Assembly (NCBI RefSeq): GCF_022952855.1
Contig: NZ_JALJDX010000205.1
Location: forward strand, 1-64,000
From: Pseudomonas sp. RGM2987
GTDB taxonomy: Bacteria; Pseudomonadota; Gammaproteobacteria; Pseudomonadales; Pseudomonadaceae
DNA: 64,000 nt
Direction of reading: 5' to 3'
The notes below the pieces were generated by a model that saw only the letters and a program-made list of their open reading frames with translations, did not search any database and was not told where the DNA came from. Positions 31,028 through 40,227 of this stretch are shown piece after piece (position 1 is the first letter of the stretch; every line of letters begins with the position of its first letter). A program made the translations under genes and the position numbers.

Positions 31028-32220
31028 CTGCCTATCTGAATGCCCTCGGCGTGATCTGCGCCCTGGGCCGCGACAAACACAGCGTGGCGCGCAACCTGTT
31101 TGCCGGCGACTGCTCGGGCCTGCGCCTCGAAGCGGGCTGGGTGGCCGACCGGGCCTTGCCGGTGGCCTCGGTGACCGGTGACCTGGCGCCCATTCCCCAA
31201 ACCCTGGCGATGCAAGGCAGCCGCAACAATCAACTGCTGCTGGAAGCCGGCTTGCAGATCCGCGCCGAGATCGATCAGGCCATCCAGGCCTATGGTCGAA
31301 CCCGCATCGGCATCGTGCTGGGCACCAGCACCTCGGGCATCAATGAAGCCAGCCATAGCATCGCCCATTACCTGCGCGAGCAGCGCTTCCCCGAAGGTTA
31401 CGACTACCAGCAACAGGAGCTCAGCGCGCCGGCCAACTTTTTGTCCGACTGGCTCGGCCTGAGCGGGCCGTCCTATGTGATCTCCACCGCCTGCACCTCC
31501 AGCGCCCGAGCCTTGATGAGCGCTCGCCGCCTGCTGGACCTGGGCCTGTGCGATGCCGTGCTCTGCGGTGGGGTGGACAGCTTGTGCAAACTGACCCTCA
31601 ACGGCTTTTCCGCGCTGGAGGCGATGTCGAATGAACGTTGCAACCCGTTTTCGGTGAACCGCAGCGGCATCAACATTGGCGAGGCGGCGGTGCTGTTCCT
31701 GATGAGCAAGACACCTGGCATTGGCGCCCCGATCGCCTTGCTGGGGGACGGCGCCAGCTCCGATGCGCACCATATTTCCGCGCCCGAGCCCACTGGCCGC
31801 GGCGCCCGCCAGGCGATGGAAAAAGCCCTGCGTTGCGCCGCCCTCGAGCCGGGCCAGATCGACTACCTGAACCTGCACGGCACCGCCACGCAACACAACG
31901 ACGCCATGGAAAGCCTGGCAGTGGCCGGGTTGTTTCCGGCCGGAGTGCCCTGCTCCTCGACCAAACCCATGACCGGCCACACCCTCGGCGCCGCCGGAGC
32001 CCTGGAAGCGGCGTTCTGCTGGCTGACCCTGAGCACCGAGAACACCGCCCAGGCGTTGCCGCCGCACCTCTGGGACGGCCAGGCTGATCCGACGCTGCCG
32101 GCGTTGGACTGGGCCAGTGCCAATACCCGTTTGAAACCGACCCGCCCACGTCGCCTGATGAGCAATTCCTTCGCCTTCGGCGGCAACAACGTCAGCCTGA
32201 TTATCGGAGACGCCCCATGA
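31024..32220 (+). CDS. APE cluster: beta-ketoacyl-ACP synthase (ApeO-like)
   Basis: 398-residue elongating ketosynthase. The active-site Cys157 lies in VISTACTSSARAL, with His residues in NLHGTATQHND and TKPMTGHTLGAAG, giving the Cys-His-His set of FabB/FabF enzymes. It should condense malonyl units and pair with the chain-length-factor-like protein of the first gene. The start at 31024 overlaps the lipoprotein stop (ATGA). Confidence 0.92.
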   Translation: MTAYLNALGVICALGRDKHSVARNLFAGDCSGLRLEAGWVADRALPVASVTGDLAPIPQTLAMQGSRNNQLLLEAGLQIRAEIDQAIQAYGRTRIGIVLGTSTSGINEASHSIAHYLREQRFPEGYDYQQQELSAPANFLSDWLGLSGPSYVISTACTSSARALMSARRLLDLGLCDAVLCGGVDSLCKLTLNGFSALEAMSNERCNPFSVNRSGINIGEAAVLFLMSKTPGIGAPIALLGDGASSDAHHISAPEPTGRGARQAMEKALRCAALEPGQIDYLNLHGTATQHNDAMESLAVAGLFPAGVPCSSTKPMTGHTLGAAGALEAAFCWLTLSTENTAQALPPHLWDGQADPTLPALDWASANTRLKPTRPRRLMSNSFAFGGNNVSLIIGDAP

Positions 32221-32684
32221 TTGACTGGCCGCTCGCCGAATTGCTGCCCCATGCAGGCGACATGATTCTGATCGACCGGATCCTGTCCTTCGATGACGAG
32301 CAGATCCATACCCACACCACCGTCAGGCCCGGCGGTTTGTTCAACCGTGATGACGGCGCGCTGCCGGCCTGGGTCGGCATCGAGCTGATGGCCCAGAGCG
32401 TCGCGGCGTTTGCCGGTTGCCATGCACGCCAACGCGGCGACGCCGTGGAGCTGGGCTTCCTGCTCGGCACCCGTAAATTCGAATGCAACGTCGAGTGCTT
32501 TCCCGTCGGCACCGAGCTGACCATCCAGGGCCTGCGCTCACTGGAAGACGACAACGGCATGGGTGTGTTCGAATGCCATATCCATGGCCCCGGTATCCAG
32601 GCCACGGCGCGGCTGAACGTGTTCCGTCCGCCCCAGGCTGCCCACTATCTTCATGAACCGTCCTCAACAGGAAACACGCCATGA
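32217..32684 (+). CDS. APE cluster: 3-hydroxyacyl-ACP dehydratase (ApeP-like)
   Basis: 155-residue hotdog protein with LLPHAGDMILIDRIL and the WVGIELMAQSVAAFAG helix typical of the FabA/FabZ-like dehydratases in aryl polyene clusters. Because a second dehydratase domain is fused to the adenylating enzyme, the two probably act as a heterodimer, as reported for the separate proteins in other bacteria. Couples by ATGA overlaps to ketosynthase and reductase genes. Confidence 0.87.
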   Translation: MIDWPLAELLPHAGDMILIDRILSFDDEQIHTHTTVRPGGLFNRDDGALPAWVGIELMAQSVAAFAGCHARQRGDAVELGFLLGTRKFECNVECFPVGTELTIQGLRSLEDDNGMGVFECHIHGPGIQATARLNVFRPPQAAHYLHEPSSTGNTP

Positions 32685-33409
32685 CTGAATCCGTACTGGT
32701 CACCGGCTCCAGCCGTGGCATCGGCCGCGCCATCGCCCTGCGCCTGGCACAGGCCGGGCATGACATCGTGCTGCATTGCCGCAGTGGCCGTGCCGAGGCT
32801 GAAACCGTCCAAGCCGAGATCCGGGCCCTGGGTCGCAACGCCCGCGTGCTGCAATTCGACGTTTGCGACCGCGCTGCCTGCAAGGCGATCCTTGAAGCGG
32901 ATGTCGAGACCCACGGTGCCTATTACGGCGTGGTGCTCAACGCCGGCCTGACCCGTGACGGTGCTTTCCCGGCCCTGAGCGAAGACGATTGGGACACGGT
33001 GATGCGCACCAACCTCGACGGTTTCTACAACGTGCTGCACCCGGTGATGATGCCGATGATCCGTCGGCGCGCCGCCGGACGGATCGTCTGCATCACCTCG
33101 GTGTCGGGGCTGATCGGCAATCGCGGCCAGGTCAACTACAGTGCTTCGAAGGCCGGCCTGATTGGCGCGGCCAAGGCGTTGGCAATCGAGCTGGGCAAGC
33201 GCAAGATCACCGTCAACTGCGTCGCGCCAGGGCTGATCGACACGGCCATGCTCGATGAAAACGTACCCGTGGAAGAACTGATGAAAATGATCCCCGCCCA
33301 ACGCATGGGCACCCCGGAAGAAGTGGCTGGCGCGGTGAATTTCCTGATGTCCGCCGAAGCCGGCTACATCACCCGGCAGGTACTGGCCGTCAACGGAGGC
33401 CTGTGCTGA
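32681..33409 (+). CDS. APE cluster: 3-ketoacyl-ACP reductase (FabG-like)
   Basis: 242-residue short-chain dehydrogenase. The cofactor motif is VLVTGSSRGIGRAIA (about 6-20), NAG lies at 87-89, and the catalytic set is Ser140/Ser142, Tyr153 and Lys157 (NYSASKAG). It reduces the 3-keto group after each condensation, giving with the dehydratase one conjugated double bond per cycle. It overlaps the dehydratase start by 4 bases and the next ketosynthase by one base. Confidence 0.93.
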   Translation: MTESVLVTGSSRGIGRAIALRLAQAGHDIVLHCRSGRAEAETVQAEIRALGRNARVLQFDVCDRAACKAILEADVETHGAYYGVVLNAGLTRDGAFPALSEDDWDTVMRTNLDGFYNVLHPVMMPMIRRRAAGRIVCITSVSGLIGNRGQVNYSASKAGLIGAAKALAIELGKRKITVNCVAPGLIDTAMLDENVPVEELMKMIPAQRMGTPEEVAGAVNFLMSAEAGYITRQVLAVNGGLC

Positions 33410-34635
33410 TGAAGCGCGTCGTCGTCACCGGCATGGCCGGCATCACCTCCATCGGCAGCGACTGGGAGACCATCGCTGGCAACTTCGCCGCTAACCGCAG
33501 CGGTATCCGGCGCATGGATGAGTGGGACCGTTTCTCTGAGCTGAATACCCGCCTGGCCGGTCCTGTGGATGATTTCCAAGTCCCGGCCCATTGGACGCGC
33601 AAGCAACTGCGCAGCATGGGCCGGGTTTCGCGGATGGCGGTGGGCGCGGCGGAACAGGCCCTGGCCGACGCCGGCCTGCTGGGCGACGAGTCGATCAAGG
33701 ACGGGCGCATGGGCGTGTCCTGCGGCTCATCCACTGGCAGCACCGACGAGATCAAGGCGTTCGGCAACATGCTGCTCAACAGCGTGGCCGAAGGGCTCAA
33801 CGCCAACTCCTACGTGCGGATGATGCCCCACACCACGGCGGCCAATATCAGTATTTTCTTCGGGCTCACCGGAAGGATGATCCCGACGTCCAGCGCCTGC
33901 ACCAGCGGCAGCCACGGCATCGGCTATGCCTACGAAGCGATCAAGTTCGGCCGCCTGCCGCTGATGCTGGCCGGGGGCGCGGAGGAACTGTGCCCGACCG
34001 AAGCGATGGTCTTCGATGCGCTCTACGCCACCAGCCTGAAAAACGATGCGCCGCAAACCAGCCCGCGTCCCTACGACAAAAGCCGCGATGGCCTGGTGAT
34101 CGGTGAAGGCGCCGGCATACTGGTCCTTGAAGAGCTGGAACATGCCCTGGCCCGCGGCGCACGGATTCATGCGGAAATCGTCGGCTTTGGCAGCAATGCC
34201 GACGGCCAGCACGCCACCCGCCCGGAGCAGACCACCATGCGCCGGGCGATGGAACTGGCCCTGGAAGACGCCGGTCTGGCGCCATCCGCCATCGGCTACG
34301 TCAACGGCCACGGCACCGCCACCGAACAGGGCGACATTGCCGAGACCCTGGCCACCAGCAGCCTGTTTGGCGAACAGATGCCCATCAGCTCGCAGAAAAG
34401 CTTCCTCGGCCATACCCTGGGGGCCTGCGGGGCACTGGAGTCTTGGTTCAGCATCGAAATGATGAACCGCGACCGCTACGTGCACACCTTCAATCTCGAT
34501 GAAGTCGACCCCGAGTGCGGCAAGCTCGACTACCTGCGCCACGAGTTCCGCTCGATGAGCAACGAATACGTGATGAACAACAACTTCGCCTTTGGTGGGG
34601 TCAACACGTCGTTGATCTTCCGTCGCTGGCGCTGA
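33409..34635 (+). CDS. APE cluster: beta-ketoacyl-ACP synthase (ApeR-like)
   Basis: 408-residue FabF-like ketosynthase with Cys164 in TSSACTSGSHGIGYA, His in NGHGTATEQGD and KSFLGHTLGACG. As the second full ketosynthase of the cluster it may carry out the first condensation on the aromatic starter or extend early intermediates. The ATG at 33409 shares a base with the reductase stop (TGATG) and has GGAGG 9 bases upstream. Confidence 0.92.
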   Translation: MKRVVVTGMAGITSIGSDWETIAGNFAANRSGIRRMDEWDRFSELNTRLAGPVDDFQVPAHWTRKQLRSMGRVSRMAVGAAEQALADAGLLGDESIKDGRMGVSCGSSTGSTDEIKAFGNMLLNSVAEGLNANSYVRMMPHTTAANISIFFGLTGRMIPTSSACTSGSHGIGYAYEAIKFGRLPLMLAGGAEELCPTEAMVFDALYATSLKNDAPQTSPRPYDKSRDGLVIGEGAGILVLEELEHALARGARIHAEIVGFGSNADGQHATRPEQTTMRRAMELALEDAGLAPSAIGYVNGHGTATEQGDIAETLATSSLFGEQMPISSQKSFLGHTLGACGALESWFSIEMMNRDRYVHTFNLDEVDPECGKLDYLRHEFRSMSNEYVMNNNFAFGGVNTSLIFRRWR

Positions 34636-34674
34636 ACCCAATCCAACCCCGCTACCCCGTCAAGGAGACCCCAG

Positions 34675-35121
34675 ATGTCGTTGAAGAAAATCGCCGTGAC
34701 CGCCGCCCTGTTGCTCGGCACCCTGCCGAGCCTCAGCCAGGCCCGTGATACCGCGCTGTTCCTGCCTTTCGACAAAGTGGTCGCCGAAGCCATCCGCACC
34801 GGCAAGATCGACGGCAGCGTGAAGTTCTACCTGGCCGGCAACAAACCGGCCGGTAACGTCACCGTAATCAGCCCGGGCGCGGTGACCAACAAGAAGACCA
34901 ACGCCTTCAACAAGTCCGACGAAGTGGCGTGTGAATGGGTGCTGCAATCGGCCCTGATCAGCCTGCACCAGGCCGCCAAGAATGCCGGCGCCAATGCGGT
35001 CACCAACATCGTCAGTTTCTACAAGAGCAATGAGCGCAAGGATCCCACCACCTACGAATGCCACGCCGGGGCGATCATGGCCGGGGTTGCGTTGAAAGGG
35101 GATCTGGCGAAGGTGCAGTAA
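34675..35121 (+). CDS. APE cluster: periplasmic protein of unknown function (often mislabelled excinuclease)
   Basis: 148-residue exported protein with a signal peptide (MSLKKIAVTAALLLGTLPSL, cut near QARD) and a small alpha/beta domain with conserved Cys residues (EVACEWVL and TYECHAG) that could form a disulfide. Similar proteins are annotated as excinuclease ATPase subunit, but no ATPase motif is present. It lies 39 bases after the last ketosynthase with its own AAGGAGA site and is probably the last gene of the operon. Function unknown. Confidence 0.75.
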   Translation: MSLKKIAVTAALLLGTLPSLSQARDTALFLPFDKVVAEAIRTGKIDGSVKFYLAGNKPAGNVTVISPGAVTNKKTNAFNKSDEVACEWVLQSALISLHQAAKNAGANAVTNIVSFYKSNERKDPTTYECHAGAIMAGVALKGDLAKVQ

Positions 35122-35143
35122 GTCTTTCGTAAACGCCGATAAT

Positions 35144-35232
35144 TGTGGGAGCGGGCTTGCTCGCGAAAGCGGTGTACCAGTCAATTCGATGCTGGCTGAT
35201 ATGACGTCTTCGCGAGCAAGCCCGCTCCCACA
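35144..35232. repeat. REP doublet, type A
   Basis: Facing copies of TGTGGGAGCGGGCTTGCTCG lie 22 bases beyond the last APE gene, marking the likely end of the operon transcript. Confidence 0.9.
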
Positions 35233-35355
35233 GGGTCTGTGCCCAGGTGCCCTGCCTACCCTGCCTGACACCGCCGCGTGCGGTATCTATCTACCGCCCA
35301 CTTCGCCCCTTGTTTCAATAGCGTGGTCTTCCGAAGGTTTTCCCTGGAAGAGCAC

Positions 35356-38300
35356 ATGTTGGATAACACACCCCTGCAAGCCGATGACCCTACAGACCCA
35401 AGCGCGGCGCTGATAAATCTGCTGAGCACCTCGCAGCAGCACATGATCCGTCTCAATGACGCCGTTCCACGCGCCTCGAAGGTGCTGGAGCAGCATCTGG
35501 ATAACGGACCCGGCAGGATTTTCCCCGAAAGCGTCCCGCTGGATGCTTACCAACCCCTGCTGACCCAGGCACTCGACGACTTCTGGAACCTACCCGCCGA
35601 TTTCAGCCAGGGCCGGAGCGTCAACGCCTGGTTGGTCGATGAACTGGCGACACAACTCAAGACCCAGGCGGATCTCCATGCACTGGACGGAACGCTGAGC
35701 CCACTGATGCACAAAGCACTGACCGAGCGCGCCTTGGCGGCACCGGACGCGGCGGCTCGGGCGCGACTGACGGAGTACCAGCGGCCCGGCGTCCATAGCC
35801 TGCGCCTGATTCCGCAAGGGTGGGCCGTGAGCGTGCCGGTCCCCGGTGCCGTGGTCGTGACCCGCCATGACCGAGCCGGCGAGTCGGGCGGCGCGGTGCT
35901 GTACCGTCCGGGCGAACCGCTGCACATCTACGAGGACCTGGCGGCGCTCAAGGCGAGCCTGAGGGACGATGGCGATCCCGGGGATGAGATCGAAACCGCG
36001 CCGATAGCCGAAAACTTCCTTGCCCGCCTGGTCACTGAACTGCGGATGACGCAAAAGAGCGCCGTGATTCGTGCGTTGCTCGACGGCCCAGCAGAAGCTG
36101 CGCAGATCAGCACGTGGGTAAGCCGGATGGACGCGGCGACGGACTTGAAGGATCGACTGGACCTGGCCACCGCCATGGATGAACGCGAGCTGCGGCTAAG
36201 CTTGAAAAAGCTCGACGACTGGTTGCACAGCAACCCCGACGTCACCGGCGGCGACCGCCTGGCGTGGTGGGAGGCGACCCGGACATTCCAGCGAGCCCTG
36301 GCAGAAAGCGCGCCTACGCCAGACCCGGTAACGCTGGCCACCCCTGTCGCCCTTCATGCCCGGACCCGCAGCCTGTTAGCCGGTTTGATCCGCGAGAAAT
36401 ACCCGCCGGTAGACCCCGAAGATGTGTCACTGAGCATCAGGAGACAGGTGACTGATCTGCACGCCCCCACGGGCGGCTCACCGTTTGGGTCCGGGATTTC
36501 GCAGGGCGATGTCCGAGGCGTCATCGATGACCGTCGCTCCCTGACGGAGTGGGCCATGTCCAACCTGACGCTGGAGGAACGCAATGCCCCCCAGCCCACC
36601 GTAGAGGGGCCGCTGAGCTTTGAGCAAATCGTGGAAGTCATCGAAAGGGCGAATATCGGCGCTCGGCTGCCGAACGAGCTGCAAAGGGTAGCCCACCAGA
36701 TGCAGGCGCCGTGGATGGCCCTGAAAAAGCAACAGATGCGCGCCCAGCTGTGGGCGGCCCACCTCTCCGGCGATCTGCGGCATGACCGCGACAACATCGG
36801 GCTGAAACTGGTGCTGGCGGCGCTGGAGAGCCCGGCGGCGGCAGGACGCGGCAAGGTCGGCGGACATGAGGTGGGGGTCCGTCAGTTGCGCTGGGGTGAG
36901 AGCGTATTGAAAGAAGTGTTGGCATTTGGGGTCACGACGCTGGCGAGCCGCCCGTCGCTGACGCTGTACACGCCGGGAACGCCGGACGGCAAGGTGTTCC
37001 GGGACGTGGACGCGACCAGCAGCCGAACGCTGGAGGCCACCCTGGTGCAGACGCTGACCGAAACGCCGGAGATGACCCGCTGGCTCATTTCGCACCTGCC
37101 ATTGCTGGAGCAGGCCGAACAGCTTGCCAGCCTGGTGCCGCTTTCGGAAAACCTGACGTTCGAGCAGAAGATCCGGGCAGTCACGCAGTCGGTCTTCGCC
37201 TGGACGAAGGACCGGGCACAGAATGATTTCGCCAGGAAAATCGCTTCGCCCCTGGTTGAGACGAACCTGTTCAAGGTGCTGCACGAGACCCAAATAGCCC
37301 ATGCGATCAAAACGGCAGAAATGCTCACGGTGACAAATGCCGAGCGCGACAGCGCGTCCGCGCGGGAGGGACGCCGGAACGCCGTCATGCTGCTGACGGG
37401 CGCCATGTCGATGTTCCCCGTGGGTCGGCTTGGCGGCCTGTTGGGCCGAGCGATCCTGCCAACCATGGCGGGCGGTGCCGCGGTCTCGGCGATCGATGAC
37501 GAGAGCGGCAGCGTCCGTCAGTGGACCGCTGACTTTATCGGCGGGTTGGGGGAGGTCCTGGCCGAGGCCGGACAGGACTTGATCATGGCCCGCGCGGGCC
37601 GCCGCCGGCGCCAGGCGCGCCCGGCGCTGTCGGCCCTGCCACGTATGCCGGATCCGGAACTGGAGCCCTATCGGCTCAAAGGCTTCAACGGACATGGATT
37701 GATCGCCGAGGGACGCCACCGCTACCGCGACGCCGCCGGGCAGGGTTATCTGATGCTGGGGAAGGACTACTACAAGACCGCAGTCCAGGCAGGCGAGCAG
37801 ATCATTTATGCGTCGGGCAATCGTTCGGACCAGCGGACAGTCACTTGGGAGAACGACGGCTGGCGCGTTGAAGAGCAATATCGGTTACGTGGCGGTGGCG
37901 CGCTCCAGAGTGTGTTCGGCCAGGGCTTGGAAACCCAAAGACAAAGAACCTGCAATGCGCTGGTGGAAGGGGTGCTGGTGATGAATCGCTATCCCTCCCT
38001 TGAAGCCGTCGACACCGCGAGGGCCATCTTCCAATCCATGCCCGAAGCACTGGCCGAACGCATCTTGCAGGAAAGCATGGCCGATATAGGTGCGCCCGAC
38101 CTGAACACCTACCGCTCACAAGTACGCGACATGACTCAAGAGCGGGGTAACGCGCCCAGACGCAAAGCCTTCCTTGAACAGCTGTTGGACAAGATGAACA
38201 CGTGGAGCATCGTCATCCTCAGCAGCAAGGACATTGAAGCCAATGTGTTCAACGTTGACTTGAGCGAAACCCAGAAAATAAAAATATACGACACGATACT

Positions 38301-39141
38301 GGCGCATAAGAGCATGTTCTTTACCGAAGACCGTATTCAGGTCAACACGACGGTCATAACGGACAACATTACCGGTGCCGTCTTCATGGCCTTCACTTCG
38401 AAAGAAGGGAGAAAGAAGGCAGCTATGGCCAAGATAGCCAAGGACACCCGGGAAATGTTGGATGCCGTGGAGGCAAGACTGGCTGCCAAGACGCATGCGC
38501 TGTTTCCAGGCAATGAGCCAGAAGCCAAGGCAGCCCGGGACCGGTACACCGCCTCCAACGAATACTATAACGAGTTGATTACTGCCCTGCGGGAAGAAAA
38601 GCAGCGCCGGCACAAACCTGGCCTGCTGACAGAAATAAGGAACAATCGGGTGCCTTACATCATCGCCAACAAAGGCCAGACACAACGAAACGTCATGTTG
38701 CTCACCGGCGAAGACATTACTGATTTCACGCGTACGCTCGCTAACTACGAACCCTTCGATATCGACATCGTGACCCAGGCCCAAACCCATAAAGTCACAG
38801 GCACCCAGCCCCCCATCACATCCCCGGCTTCGCCTGCCCCACTGCCGGCACCGGACACGTTTGCCGTCAGCACCAGCACATTGGCCGAGACGCAGATGTC
38901 ATACGCCAATTTTCCGGAAGCGGCCCGAACCAAAGTCACGCAAATCATGGAAGACATTCGCGCCGGCAGGGTGACCACCAAGCGAATCAACCGATATTAC
39001 TGGTACGACCTGGCCCAACTGGCCCCCGGCGGTGGCCGAAGCGCATGGCGCGCCGCGTTCGAACGCAAGGGCGACACCTGGATACTCCAGGGTTTTTATG
39101 ATTACCACGTCAACAGAGCGGCGACGGTCTGGGAAGGCTGA
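35356..39141 (+). CDS. Dermonecrotic-toxin-like (DUF6543) large protein
   Basis: 1261-residue protein resembling the large Pseudomonas proteins annotated with a dermonecrotic toxin N-terminal domain. No signal peptide is seen. Residues 1 to about 650 are mostly helical; a hydrophobic stretch near residue 690 (AVMLLTGAMSMFPVGRLGGL) and Gly-rich segments might insert in membranes. A beta-rich region follows (about 765-850, HRYRDAAGQGYLMLGKDYY). The last 310 residues are lower in GC and end in a small basic domain (VTTKRINRYYWYDLAQL, then FERKGDTWILQGFYDYH), which could be a toxic tip. The start MLDNTP at 35356 has GGAAG upstream; an upstream start at 35278 is possible. No immunity-like gene follows. 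Confidence 0.7.
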   Translation: MLDNTPLQADDPTDPSAALINLLSTSQQHMIRLNDAVPRASKVLEQHLDNGPGRIFPESVPLDAYQPLLTQALDDFWNLPADFSQGRSVNAWLVDELATQLKTQADLHALDGTLSPLMHKALTERALAAPDAAARARLTEYQRPGVHSLRLIPQGWAVSVPVPGAVVVTRHDRAGESGGAVLYRPGEPLHIYEDLAALKASLRDDGDPGDEIETAPIAENFLARLVTELRMTQKSAVIRALLDGPAEAAQISTWVSRMDAATDLKDRLDLATAMDERELRLSLKKLDDWLHSNPDVTGGDRLAWWEATRTFQRALAESAPTPDPVTLATPVALHARTRSLLAGLIREKYPPVDPEDVSLSIRRQVTDLHAPTGGSPFGSGISQGDVRGVIDDRRSLTEWAMSNLTLEERNAPQPTVEGPLSFEQIVEVIERANIGARLPNELQRVAHQMQAPWMALKKQQMRAQLWAAHLSGDLRHDRDNIGLKLVLAALESPAAAGRGKVGGHEVGVRQLRWGESVLKEVLAFGVTTLASRPSLTLYTPGTPDGKVFRDVDATSSRTLEATLVQTLTETPEMTRWLISHLPLLEQAEQLASLVPLSENLTFEQKIRAVTQSVFAWTKDRAQNDFARKIASPLVETNLFKVLHETQIAHAIKTAEMLTVTNAERDSASAREGRRNAVMLLTGAMSMFPVGRLGGLLGRAILPTMAGGAAVSAIDDESGSVRQWTADFIGGLGEVLAEAGQDLIMARAGRRRRQARPALSALPRMPDPELEPYRLKGFNGHGLIAEGRHRYRDAAGQGYLMLGKDYYKTAVQAGEQIIYASGNRSDQRTVTWENDGWRVEEQYRLRGGGALQSVFGQGLETQRQRTCNALVEGVLVMNRYPSLEAVDTARAIFQSMPEALAERILQESMADIGAPDLNTYRSQVRDMTQERGNAPRRKAFLEQLLDKMNTWSIVILSSKDIEANVFNVDLSETQKIKIYDTILAHKSMFFTEDRIQVNTTVITDNITGAVFMAFTSKEGRKKAAMAKIAKDTREMLDAVEARLAAKTHALFPGNEPEAKAARDRYTASNEYYNELITALREEKQRRHKPGLLTEIRNNRVPYIIANKGQTQRNVMLLTGEDITDFTRTLANYEPFDIDIVTQAQTHKVTGTQPPITSPASPAPLPAPDTFAVSTSTLAETQMSYANFPEAARTKVTQIMEDIRAGRVTTKRINRYYWYDLAQLAPGGGRSAWRAAFERKGDTWILQGFYDYHVNRAATVWEG

Positions 39142-39183
39142 GAACAAAGGGCGCCCTACAGCGTAATGCTGTTCACTTGAATC

Positions 39184-39275
39184 GTGGCGAGGGAACTTGC
39201 TCCCGCTGGGCTGCGTAGCGGCCCCATTTTTTGTGTGTGCTACGCACTCAAGCGGGAGCAAGCTCCCTCGCCACA
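39184..39275. repeat. REP doublet, type B
   Basis: Facing copies of GTGGCGAGGGAACTTGCTCC and its complement after the toxin-like gene. The rest of the 334-base gap to queC holds a 12-base palindrome AGGCCATGGCCT (39345-39356), a small inverted repeat ATCAA/TTGAT (39374-39391) and the leader hairpin described next, but no reading frame. Confidence 0.9.
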
Positions 39276-39400
39276 GGTTGAGTGGTTTCCTGAAGTGAAG
39301 CTTGTTTGATATCGCGGGCCCGACTGCTTCTATTACCGCATGGAAGGCCATGGCCTGACGTGATTCAGATCCAATCAACCATACGATTGATGCAAATCAA

Positions 39401-39432
39401 ATTCAGAAAATTCCCACAGGAAAAAACTGAAT
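39401..39432 (+). promoter_or_regulatory. Structured leader hairpin upstream of queC
   Basis: ATTCAG (39401-39406) pairs with CTGAAT (39427-39432), then an A-rich 4 by 4 internal loop, then TTCC (39411-39414) pairs with GGAA (39419-39422) across a CACA loop. It ends 43 bases before the queC start. It does not fit the preQ1-I riboswitch consensus, so a cis-regulatory RNA role is only a suggestion. Confidence 0.4.
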
Positions 39433-39475
39433 CTTCGAGCTAGGGTCAGGCCTTCAACTCTATTGGGACAATCCA

Positions 39476-40180
39476 ATGAATGAAATGACCAAAAAGGCAG
39501 TTGTCGTTTTCAGTGGTGGGCAAGACTCGACAACCTGCCTGATCCATGCCCTTCCGAGATATGACGAAATCCACTGCATCACGTTTGATTACGGCCAGCG
39601 CCATCGTGCAGAGATCGAGGTAGCGCGCCAGCTTGGCAAAAGGCTGGGCGTAACAGCCCACAAGGTTCTGGATACATCGGTACTCAACGAACTGGCCATC
39701 AGCAGCTTGACCCGTGACAACATTCCTGTTCCGCCGGCCGAGAGTACCGTTAACGGACTCCCCTCAACGTTCGTCCCCGGACGCAATATTCTATTTTTAA
39801 CGCTGGCCTCTATTTATGCCTATCAGGTAGGCGCCCAAACCGTCATCACAGGTGTTTGCGAAACGGATTTTTCCGGTTATCCAGACTGCCGCAACGAGTT
39901 TATCAAAGCTTTAAATGATGCCGTTGAACTGGGTATGGATTATAAAATCCGCTTTGAAACGCCCCTTATGTGGCTGACAAAGGCGGAAACCTGGGCGCTG
40001 GCCGATCATCACAACCAACTGGAGCTGGTCCATCAAGAGACGTTGACCTGCTACAACGGAATCAAGGGGCATGGATGCCGCAGTTGCGATGCTTGCAGCC
40101 TTCGCGCAAATGGCCTGGAGCAGTTCTTGAAGAATGGAGAAATGGTAATGCGCAGTTTAAAAAACAAACTTGAATTGTAA
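39476..40180 (+). CDS. queC: 7-cyano-7-deazaguanine synthase QueC
   Basis: 234-residue ATP-dependent enzyme that converts 7-carboxy-7-deazaguanine to preQ0, the precursor of queuosine and of 7-deazaguanine DNA modifications. The PP-loop is [12 protein letters not shown] (10-21) and zinc ligands are Cys192, Cys201, Cys204 and Cys207 ([19 protein letters not shown]). Length is normal for the family. Base composition is clearly more AT-rich than the neighbours, and the queD/queE genes are not nearby, so this is probably an extra, acquired copy. A start nine bases later (39485) is also possible. Confidence 0.9.
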   Translation: MNEMTKKAVVVFSGGQDSTTCLIHALPRYDEIHCITFDYGQRHRAEIEVARQLGKRLGVTAHKVLDTSVLNELAISSLTRDNIPVPPAESTVNGLPSTFVPGRNILFLTLASIYAYQVGAQTVITGVCETDFSGYPDCRNEFIKALNDAVELGMDYKIRFETPLMWLTKAETWALADHHNQLELVHQETLTCYNGIKGHGCRSCDACSLRANGLEQFLKNGEMVMRSLKNKLEL

Positions 40181-40192
40181 TTTCTTTGGGAA

Positions 40193-40220
40193 GTGATGGG
40201 TTATCCGGATAGCCCATCAC
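40193..40220. terminator. Bidirectional hairpin between convergent queC and VUT genes
   Basis: A nearly perfect 28-base palindrome: GTGATGGG (40193-40200) and CCCATCAC (40213-40220), with the inner palindrome TATCCGGATA. It lies between two convergent stop codons. No clear T-run follows on either strand, but the very stable hairpin is the only candidate end signal. Confidence 0.6.
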
Positions 40221-40227
40221 ACTGATG

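Noticed and set aside
36478..37878. Minus-strand frame of 466 codons within the toxin-like gene
   Set aside because: Could have been a nested antisense gene, but no ribosome site, no family match, and Arg/Gln-rich shadow composition.
39401..39432. preQ1-I riboswitch
   Set aside because: The A-rich tail and small hairpin looked suggestive before queC, but the conserved loop bases and pseudoknot pairing of preQ1-I are not present; kept only as an unnamed hairpin.
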